A stretch of DNA of 61,039 nt from JAIBJN01 sp035762005 (lineage in GTDB: Bacteria > Actinomycetota > Thermoleophilia > Gaiellales > Gaiellaceae): positions 1 through 61,039 of the forward strand of contig DASTQA010000033.1 in NCBI GenBank assembly GCA_035762005.1, read 5' to 3'. Shown in pieces: positions 39,670 through 46,326 of the stretch. Within the stretch, counting starts at the first letter, position 1, and each line of letters starts with the position of its first letter. The notes below the pieces were generated by a model. The model was given only the letters and a program-made list of their open reading frames with translations, had not been told where the DNA came from and searched no databases. Made by a program: the position numbers and the translations under genes.

Positions 39670-41714
39670 CGACGCCGCCGAGCCGACATGGCGAGCGGGT
39701 CGTCTGGGAGCCCGCCAGGCCGAGGTTCCGGGCGACGCACCTGCTCGTCTCGTGGTTCACGGCGGCCGTCTCGCTGCTGGTCGCGGCAGCGGTCCTCCCG
39801 GGCGTCTCGGTGGAGGGGTTCTGGGGGGCGCTCCTCGTCGCGATCGTCGTCGCCGTCCTGAACGCGCTCCTGCCGCCCGTCCTCGCCGCCCTTCGGCTGC
39901 CGTTCACCCTCGTCCTCGGTTTCGTCGTCGTCCTCCTCGCGGACGCCGTGATGCTGTGGGCGGCGTCGGACCTCCTCGAGGACGAGTTCGCCGTCGAGTC
40001 GTTCTGGTGGGCGCTCCTGGCCGCGCTCGTCCTCTCGGCGATCAGCCTCGTCCTCGAGGTCGTCTTCGGCGCGAACGACGACGACTCGTACACGCTCCGC
40101 GTGACCCAGCGAATCGCCCGCCGCTCGGGCGAGCGCGTGGAGACCGACGTGCCCGGGATCGTGTTCCTCGAGATCGACGGGCTCGCCCTGCCGGTCCTCC
40201 AGCGCGCGATGCGTGACGGCAGCGCCCCCACCATGGCGCGCTGGGCCTCGGAGGGGACGCACCGCTTGCTCGAGTGGGAGACGGATCTCTCCTCGCAGAC
40301 GGGAGCGAGCCAGGCGGGGATCCTCCTCGGCTCGAACGAGGACATTCCGGCCTTCCGCTGGGTGGAGAAGGAGTCGGGCACGCTGATGACGTGCTCTGCC
40401 CCCGCGGACTGCGCGGAGATCGAGCGGCGGCGGCGAAGCGGAATCGGCCTGCTCGTGGCCGGCGGGGCGAGCCGCGGGAATCTCCTGTCCGGGGAGGCGG
40501 ACCACGTGATCCTCACCGTCAGCCGGATGGAGGCCGAGAAGAAGGCGAACCCCGGCTACCGCGCTTTCTTCGCCAACGGGTTCAACGTCACGCGGACGCT
40601 CGTGCTCTTCACGTGGGAGGTGATCCTCGAGCTGGCGGCCGCGGCTCGCCAGCGCCGCCGGGACGTCCGCCCGCGCGGCCACCGCGGCGGGATCTATCCG
40701 CTCATGCGCGCCGCCCTCTGCGTCGTCGTGCGCGACCTGATCGTCTACGGCGTCCTGACCGACATGATGAAAGGCCGCCCCGCCGTGTACGCGACGTTCT
40801 CGAGCTACGACGAGGTCGCCCACCACTCGGGACTCGAGCGCGTCGACACGCTGGAGGCCCTGCGGAAGCTCGACGAGCAGATCGGCCGGATCGATCGCGC
40901 CCGCCGCTACGCGCCGAGGCCGTACGAGCTCGTCGTCCTCTCGGACCATGGCCAGACGCAGGGGGCGACCTTCAAGCAGCGGAACGGCTACACGCTCGAG
41001 GAGCTGGTGCAGCGATCCGTCGGGCCCGACGACGTGGAGGGCTTCGCGGGCGGCGACGAGCAAGAGGCGCTCGTCGGGCTCGCTCTCAAGGAGGCGGCGG
41101 GGACGTCCCGCCGGGAGAAGCGGCCGAAGAACGACGTCGGCGGCAAGCGCGTCGTCGTCCTCGGTTCGGGCAACCTCGGGCTCGTGTACCTGATGGACGA
41201 GCCGGGACGACTCACGCTGGAGGAGATCGAGAGGCGCTACCCGGCTCTCCTGCCCGCGCTCCGCTCGCACCCGCACGTCGGCTGGGTGCTCGTCCGCTCC
41301 GAGCGTGACGGGCCCGTGGCCCTCGGGCCGCGCGGGGCGCGACACCTCGAGAGCGGCAGCGTCGAGGGCGAAGACCCGCTGGCGGGCTTCTCGCCGCGCG
41401 CCTCCGAGCACCTTCTCCGCACGGACGGGTTCCGGCACGTCGCGGATCTCATGGTCGGAAGCTTCTACGACGCCGCGCTCGACGAGGGCTGCGCGTTCGA
41501 GGAGCTGATCTCGTTCCACGGCGGCATCGGCGGCCCCCAGACGCAGCCGTTCGTCCTGCATCCGTCGGCGCTCGCTCCCCCGCGGGCGCCGGTCGTGGGG
41601 GCGGCCGCCGTCCACCGGCTCCTCAGCGACTGGCGCACGGCGTTGCAGGGTGACGAGGCCTCCCCCCGCGCTGCCGTCCCCCCGAAGCCACCCGTGACCA
41701 CGCCGCTCGAGTGA
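39666..41714 (+). CDS. Fusion of 4-TM holin-like domain and alkaline phosphatase superfamily domain
   Basis: A 682-residue two-domain protein. Residues about 20-145 match the phage-holin superfamily IV (HLLVSWFTAAVSLLVAAAVLPG, ALLVAIVVAVLNALLPPVLAALRLPFTLVLGF), as in the separate gene at 17357. From residue 160 the phosphatase/nucleotide pyrophosphatase fold begins with VFLEIDGLALPVLQRAM and a nucleophile region (TDLSSQTGASQAG), then SSYDEVAHHSG and VLSDHGQTQG, metal-binding Asp-His segments. The Thr/Ser nucleophile is plausible but not certain. A membrane-anchored hydrolase, perhaps acting on lipids or envelope polymers. Third gene of the AI-2E operon. Confidence 0.88.
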   Translation: MTTPPSRHGERVVWEPARPRFRATHLLVSWFTAAVSLLVAAAVLPGVSVEGFWGALLVAIVVAVLNALLPPVLAALRLPFTLVLGFVVVLLADAVMLWAASDLLEDEFAVESFWWALLAALVLSAISLVLEVVFGANDDDSYTLRVTQRIARRSGERVETDVPGIVFLEIDGLALPVLQRAMRDGSAPTMARWASEGTHRLLEWETDLSSQTGASQAGILLGSNEDIPAFRWVEKESGTLMTCSAPADCAEIERRRRSGIGLLVAGGASRGNLLSGEADHVILTVSRMEAEKKANPGYRAFFANGFNVTRTLVLFTWEVILELAAAARQRRRDVRPRGHRGGIYPLMRAALCVVVRDLIVYGVLTDMMKGRPAVYATFSSYDEVAHHSGLERVDTLEALRKLDEQIGRIDRARRYAPRPYELVVLSDHGQTQGATFKQRNGYTLEELVQRSVGPDDVEGFAGGDEQEALVGLALKEAAGTSRREKRPKNDVGGKRVVVLGSGNLGLVYLMDEPGRLTLEEIERRYPALLPALRSHPHVGWVLVRSERDGPVALGPRGARHLESGSVEGEDPLAGFSPRASEHLLRTDGFRHVADLMVGSFYDAALDEGCAFEELISFHGGIGGPQTQPFVLHPSALAPPRAPVVGAAAVHRLLSDWRTALQGDEASPRAAVPPKPPVTTPLE

Positions 41715-41726
41715 AAGGAGAGGCCC

Positions 41727-42599
41727 GTGTGCCGCTGGCTTGCCTACTACGGTGATCCGATTCCGATCGAGACGCTCGTCTTCAGGAGGCAGCACTCGCT
41801 CATCGACCAGAGCCTCCACGCCCGCCAGGGCGCGACGACGACGAACGGCGACGGCTTCGGGATCGGCTGGTACGACGAGCACGGAGACGCCCCGGGCGTG
41901 TACCGGAGCGTCCACCCCGCGTGGAACGACCGGAACCTGCGAGAGCTCGCCGCCCACATCCGCTCGCCGCTCTTCTTCGCCCACATCCGCGCCTCGACGG
42001 GGACGGCGGTGCAGGAGACGAACGCGCACCCGTTCCGGCACGGCCGCTGGCTCTTCATGCACAACGGGCTCGTGCGCGACTTCCCGCGTGTCCAGCGCGA
42101 CCTGCTGCTCGCGGTCGACGCGGCGCTCGTGCCCGAGATCGAGGGCTCGACGGACTCCGAGCTCCTCTTCCATCTCGCGCTCACCTTCGGCCTCGAGGGG
42201 GATGCCGTCCTCGCGCTCGAGCGGGTGGCCGGCTTCGTCGAGGACGTGGCGGCGCGGCACGGGATCGAGGAGCCGCTGCAGATGTCCGTCGCCGTGACCG
42301 ACGGCGAGCGCATCGTCGCGGCGCGCTACTCGAGCGAGGGTCGCTCGCGCTCGCTCTTCTTCAGCACGGACGCCCGTGCCCTCAAGGAGCAGTACCCGGA
42401 GATCGAGGAGCTGCAGGCGCTCTCCGACGAGGCGCGCGCGGTGGTGTCCGAGCCCCTCGGCGACCTCGTCGGCGCCTGGAACGAGGTGCCCGAGTCCTCG
42501 GTCGGGATCGTCCAGCCGGGCGAGGACGAGCTCCGCCCGTTCACGCCTCGCCGGGGAGCCATCCGGCCAGAGCTGATGACGCCGTCAGGAGCGGCCTGA
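41727..42599 (+). CDS. Class II glutamine amidotransferase (EgtC-like)
   Basis: A 290-residue N-terminal-nucleophile hydrolase. GTG 41727 is followed at once by Cys2 (MCRWLAYYGDPIPIETLVF), the catalytic nucleophile. NGDGFGIGWYD, HIRASTGTAVQETNAHPFRHGRWLFMHNGLV and STDSELLFHLAL complete the class II pattern. AAAGGAGAG precedes the start. It resembles EgtC and GlxB-type amidotransferases; no ergothioneine genes are near, so the substrate is unknown. Last gene of the operon, overlapping the convergent MBL gene by 15 bases. Confidence 0.93.
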   Translation: MCRWLAYYGDPIPIETLVFRRQHSLIDQSLHARQGATTTNGDGFGIGWYDEHGDAPGVYRSVHPAWNDRNLRELAAHIRSPLFFAHIRASTGTAVQETNAHPFRHGRWLFMHNGLVRDFPRVQRDLLLAVDAALVPEIEGSTDSELLFHLALTFGLEGDAVLALERVAGFVEDVAARHGIEEPLQMSVAVTDGERIVAARYSSEGRSRSLFFSTDARALKEQYPEIEELQALSDEARAVVSEPLGDLVGAWNEVPESSVGIVQPGEDELRPFTPRRGAIRPELMTPSGAA

Positions 42600-43343
42600 G
42601 CCGGCGACCTCGAGCGACTCACCGGGCTCGAGGACTCGCACCTCCACGTCGGGGGCCGTCTCCGCGGAGAGGCGCGCGAAGATCTCCCCGGGCTGGGTGA
42701 GGTAGCGGGGCTCGAGCCGTCCGAGCCCGACCGGCCGAAGGAAGCCCCAGTGGATCGGGACGGCCACGCGCGGCCGGATGAGCCGGACCGCCTCCGCGGC
42801 GCGGCGTGGGTCGAGGTGCCCCGCTCCCAGCCGCGGCCCCCAGCCGCCCACCGGAACGAGCGCGACGTCGATGCGCTCCGAGGCGAGCCCTGCGAGCCCG
42901 GGGAAGAGGTCGGTGTCGCCCGCGAAGTAGGCGCGCTCGCGTCCGCTGACCAGAAAGCCGAGAGCGATCGGTCGGAAGCGTGGCGGGAGCCGTCCGTGCT
43001 GAGCCCTCGTCGCGCGCACGGTGACGCCGTTCACGGCGGTCGACTCGCCGGGTCGGAGCTCGGCCACGTTGTGGAACCCTTGCCGCCGAAGCCTGGCCGC
43101 GGTCCCGGGCGGCCCCGCGACGAGGGTCGCAGGGTCGAGCAGCCGAAGCGAGCGCGGGTCGTAGTGGTCGCGGTGAAAATGGGAGAGGAGAACGGCGTCG
43201 AGATCCTCGGTCCAGGCCCGGTCCCACGGGCGCCGCCGAGCGCGGAGGAACATCCTCCGGTCACGGAGCAACGGGTCCGTGAGCAGGCGGACTCCCTGGA
43301 GCTCGATGAGCACGGTCGCGTGCCCGACCAGGGTCAGCCGCAT
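42585..43343 (-). CDS. MBL fold metallo-hydrolase
   Basis: A 252-residue metallo-beta-lactamase-fold protein from ATG 43343. It begins MRLTLVGHATVLIELQGVRLLTDPLL and carries SHFHRDHYD (HxHxDH), an aspartate in FAGDTDLFPG and a terminal histidine in VAVPIHWGF. The pattern resembles UlaG/N-acyl-phosphatidylethanolamine-hydrolase-like members. Binds two zinc ions; the substrate is probably a phosphoester or lactone. A palindrome lies 29 bases upstream, but the third half-site faces the other gene, so this gene is probably not controlled by it. Confidence 0.92.
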   Translation of the reverse strand: MRLTLVGHATVLIELQGVRLLTDPLLRDRRMFLRARRRPWDRAWTEDLDAVLLSHFHRDHYDPRSLRLLDPATLVAGPPGTAARLRRQGFHNVAELRPGESTAVNGVTVRATRAQHGRLPPRFRPIALGFLVSGRERAYFAGDTDLFPGLAGLASERIDVALVPVGGWGPRLGAGHLDPRRAAEAVRLIRPRVAVPIHWGFLRPVGLGRLEPRYLTQPGEIFARLSAETAPDVEVRVLEPGESLEVAGSGRS

Positions 43344-43371
43344 GCGGTGAACGCTAGACCAGCGTCGGCGG

Positions 43372-43385
43372 ATCACCCGGGTGAA
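43372..43385 (+). promoter_or_regulatory. CACCCGGGTG-type palindrome, site 10
   Basis: ATCACCCGGGTGAA, then 10 bases, then AGGTGATGAC on the plus-strand side only. It lies 51 bases before the lipoprotein start. Confidence 0.8.
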
Positions 43386-43435
43386 CGCCGACCGAAGGTG
43401 ATGACGGCCGCTTCCGACTCGAGGACGATGGCCCC

Positions 43436-43837
43436 GTGAGAGCGCTCCTCCTCACCGGTGTGCTCACCGCGCTCCTCGTGGTCGCGGGCTGCGGCGGCGA
43501 CGAGTCGGCCGTCTGCGAGAGCCTCGGCGATCTCCAGGAGTCGGTCAGGGAGCTCCGGGACGTCGAGCCGGGCGAGGGCGCCGTCGACGAGCTCCGCGAG
43601 TCGGCCGACGACATCGACGCCGAGGTGACCGCGCTGCAGGACGCTGCCGGGGAGGAGCTCGGAGACGAGGCGGCCGCGCTGGAGGACTCGGCGCGGAGCT
43701 TGGTCGCCGACGTCGAGGCCGCCGTGGCGCAGGGTGAGGTCACACGCGAGTCGCTCCGGGGTCTCGCGGACTCCCTCTCGCGCACCGTCGCCGCCTTCGA
43801 CGCTTTCCGGGAGGCCGCTCCCGAGTGCGACCTCTAG
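43436..43837 (+). CDS. Putative lipoprotein, helical
   Basis: A 133-residue lipoprotein. The signal MRALLLTGVLTALLVVAGC has a clear lipobox with Cys19, followed by CGGDES. The mature part is almost all heptad-like helix (VRELRDVEPGEGAVDELRES, AAALEDSARSLVADVEAAV) with two further cysteines (near the N-terminus and at the C-terminus). Structural or stress role in the envelope is likely; no family name. First gene after palindrome site 10, followed after 36 bases by a HerA-like ATPase. Confidence 0.78.
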   Translation: MRALLLTGVLTALLVVAGCGGDESAVCESLGDLQESVRELRDVEPGEGAVDELRESADDIDAEVTALQDAAGEELGDEAAALEDSARSLVADVEAAVAQGEVTRESLRGLADSLSRTVAAFDAFREAAPECDL

Positions 43838-43873
43838 GCGCAGTGCAAGCGCGACCGGACGGCTGATTCACAC

Positions 43874-45382
43874 ATGGTCGGCGAAGACGAGGGGAGCGAG
43901 CACGAGCGACGGGTCGAGGACTTCAGATCGACGCGGCGCGTCCTCGAGGCGGGGATCCTTCCGCTCGCCACCTCGGTGGACGGTCGCCGCTTCTCGTACC
44001 AGGCGTCCCTCCACGGACTCGAGTTGCAGCCGGGCTCGTACGTCGTGCTCGAGGACGGCGACGCCGCGCTGCTCGGCCAGGTGGTCACGGTCGAGCTCGC
44101 CCGCACCGACGGCCCGGACGTCGCGCCCCGGAGCGGTGCCGAGACAGCCGGGCCTCGCATGCGGATCGCCATCCGCCACGCAGTCGGCGAGGGCCGGCTG
44201 CTCGCCGGTCCACGCACACCGTTTCACGACGCGACCGTCCGGCCGGCGAGCGCGCACGAGGTGGAGGAGCACGTCCGCAGCTTCCCCCCGGGCCGCGCCG
44301 CGCTCGACGTCGGCGAGCTCGTGCTCGCCCCCGGGGTTCCCCTCGCGCTCGACGCGGCCGGCTTCGGGCGCCACACGTTCCTCTGCGGCCAGTCCGGTTC
44401 CGGGAAGACGTACGCGCTCGGTGTCGTGCTCGAGCGTCTGCTCCTCGAGACGGGCCTGCGGCTCGTCGTGCTCGATCCCAACTCGGACTTCGTCCACCTC
44501 GGCGAGCTCCGCGCGGAGACCGATGCGGCCGTCGCCGAGCGCTTCGCCGACCTCGAGGGCGAGATCGTCGTGCGCCGCGCCGGCGACGGGCTCGGCCTTC
44601 GCTTCCCGGAGCTCGACCCGGGGCTCCAGGCTGCCGCCTTGCGGCTCGACCCCGTGGCCGACAGGGAGGAGTACGCAGAGCTCGTCGCGCTCGTCAGCGG
44701 CGTCGAGTCCCTCTCGCTCGAGCGGCTCGAGCGGCTGAGCGCCGAGGGCGGAGAGGACGCGAGGCGGCTCGTCGAGCGTGCGCGCAACCTCGGCGTCGAT
44801 CGCTGGAGCATCTGGGCGGGCTCGGACGGGCACTCGATCACCGCCGATCTCGACGCCGGGCGGCGCTGCCTCGTGGTGGACATCGGATCGTTGGAGACGA
44901 GGCAGGAGCAGGCGCTCGCCGCCGCCACCGTGCTCGGCGAGCTCTGGCAGCGGCGCGGCCGCCGCGAGGCCGTGCTGATCGTCGTCGACGAGGCGCACAA
45001 CGTCTGTCCGGGCCGGCCGGGCGATCCACTGACCGCGATCGCGACCGAGCACGCCGTCCGCATCGCCGGGGAGGGCCGGAAGTTCGGCCTCTACCTGCTG
45101 ATCGCGAGCCAGCGGCCCCAGAAGGTGCACGAGAACGTCCTCTCCCAGTGCGACAACCTCATGCTCATGCGCATGAACTCGCTCGCCGACCTCGGCTTCG
45201 TGGGCCGGCTCTTCTCGTTCGTTCCGCCCAGCCTCCTCGAGCGCGCGACCGACTTCCCGCAGGGAGAGTCCCTCGTCGCGGGCCCGATCGCCCCCCACCC
45301 GGCGCTCCTGGGCATCGGGCGGCGGATCACGGCGGAGGGCGGCGGCGACGTGCCCGCGGACTGGGCACAGCCACGCGGATAG
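43874..45382 (+). CDS. HerA/DUF87-like P-loop ATPase
   Basis: A 502-residue ATPase. The N-terminal beta-barrel (GSYVVLEDGDAALLGQVVTVEL) is HAS-barrel-like, followed by Walker A in CGQSGSGKTYALG, the DPNSDFVHL strand, and Walker B LIVVDEAHNVCPG. YLLIASQRPQKVHENVLSQCDNLMLMRM is the HerA/FtsK family arginine-finger region. Archaeal HerA works with NurA in end resection; bacterial relatives are often stand-alone. No nuclease gene is nearby. Located after the lipoprotein gene; co-transcription likely. ATG at 43874 chosen, no strong ribosome-binding site. Confidence 0.9.
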   Translation: MVGEDEGSEHERRVEDFRSTRRVLEAGILPLATSVDGRRFSYQASLHGLELQPGSYVVLEDGDAALLGQVVTVELARTDGPDVAPRSGAETAGPRMRIAIRHAVGEGRLLAGPRTPFHDATVRPASAHEVEEHVRSFPPGRAALDVGELVLAPGVPLALDAAGFGRHTFLCGQSGSGKTYALGVVLERLLLETGLRLVVLDPNSDFVHLGELRAETDAAVAERFADLEGEIVVRRAGDGLGLRFPELDPGLQAAALRLDPVADREEYAELVALVSGVESLSLERLERLSAEGGEDARRLVERARNLGVDRWSIWAGSDGHSITADLDAGRRCLVVDIGSLETRQEQALAAATVLGELWQRRGRREAVLIVVDEAHNVCPGRPGDPLTAIATEHAVRIAGEGRKFGLYLLIASQRPQKVHENVLSQCDNLMLMRMNSLADLGFVGRLFSFVPPSLLERATDFPQGESLVAGPIAPHPALLGIGRRITAEGGGDVPADWAQPRG

Positions 45383-45552
45383 CCCTCTCGCGGACCGACA
45401 GGACTCGACCCGCTCGGCCGCGACTGCGACTCCCGAGGGGCGGGCGCCGGCAAGACACCAGAAAACCGTCGCCGAATCGGCAGGTTTCCCGGCTTCCGCG
45501 CGATGCCGGCGGCTGCGAGCGTGAATGCTCCCTCACGAAGGAGCCGAAGTCG

Positions 45553-46326
45553 ATGCAGACCGTAGTCGTCCAAGACGAGCAGCTGAACGAGTCGGCAGCG
45601 ACGACGGTGGTGCGCGCGACCGGCATCACCCGCCGCTACGGCGAGGGCGACGCGTGTGTGAAGGCGCTTCGAGGGGTCTCGCTCGACGTCGCGAGCGGGA
45701 AGCTCACCGCCGTCATGGGCCCTTCCGGCTCCGGCAAGTCGACCCTGATGCACATCCTCGCCGGGCTCGACAAGCCGACGGAGGGCGCGGTCGCGATCGC
45801 CGGCACCGAGATCACCGAGCTGAACGACACGCAGCTGACGAGGCTCCGGCGAGACCACATCGGCTTCATCTTCCAGTTCTTCAACCTGCTGCCGATGCTG
45901 ACGGCCAGGGAGAACATCGTCCTGCCGCTCAACCTCGCCGGCGCCGAGACGACGAACGGCTGGGTCGAGGAGCTGAGCGCGAAGGTGGGGCTCACCGACC
46001 GCCTCTCGCACCGGCCGGCCGAGCTCTCGGGCGGACAGCAGCAGCGCGTCGCGATCGCCCGCGCGCTCGTCTCCAAGCCGACGGTCATGTTCGCGGACGA
46101 GCCGACGGGCAACCTCGACTCGACGACGAGCGGCGAGATCCTCGAGCTCCTGCGCGAGTCGGTCTCGAACTACGGCCAGACGACCGTGATGGTGACCCAC
46201 GACCCCCACGGGGCGGCGATCGCGGACCGGATCCTCTTCCTCGCCGACGGCCTGATCGTGAAGGACCTCGGCCCCTCGACGGCGCGCGAGATCCTCGAGG
46301 CGATGGAGGAGGTGTCCGGGAGGTGA
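45553..46326 (+). CDS. MacB/LolD-type ABC transporter ATP-binding protein
   Basis: A 257-residue ATPase. ATG 45553 has AAGGAGCC upstream; a longer open frame above it overlaps the HerA gene. Walker A MGPSGSGKSTL, Q-loop FIFQFFNLLPMLTARENI, signature LSGGQQQRVAIARAL and Walker B VMFADEPTGNLD define the MacB/LolD/FtsE subfamily. It partners the adjacent FtsX-like permease as a mechanotransmission-type exporter of lipoproteins or small molecules. GTGA overlap with the permease. Confidence 0.95.
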   Translation: MQTVVVQDEQLNESAATTVVRATGITRRYGEGDACVKALRGVSLDVASGKLTAVMGPSGSGKSTLMHILAGLDKPTEGAVAIAGTEITELNDTQLTRLRRDHIGFIFQFFNLLPMLTARENIVLPLNLAGAETTNGWVEELSAKVGLTDRLSHRPAELSGGQQQRVAIARALVSKPTVMFADEPTGNLDSTTSGEILELLRESVSNYGQTTVMVTHDPHGAAIADRILFLADGLIVKDLGPSTAREILEAMEEVSGR

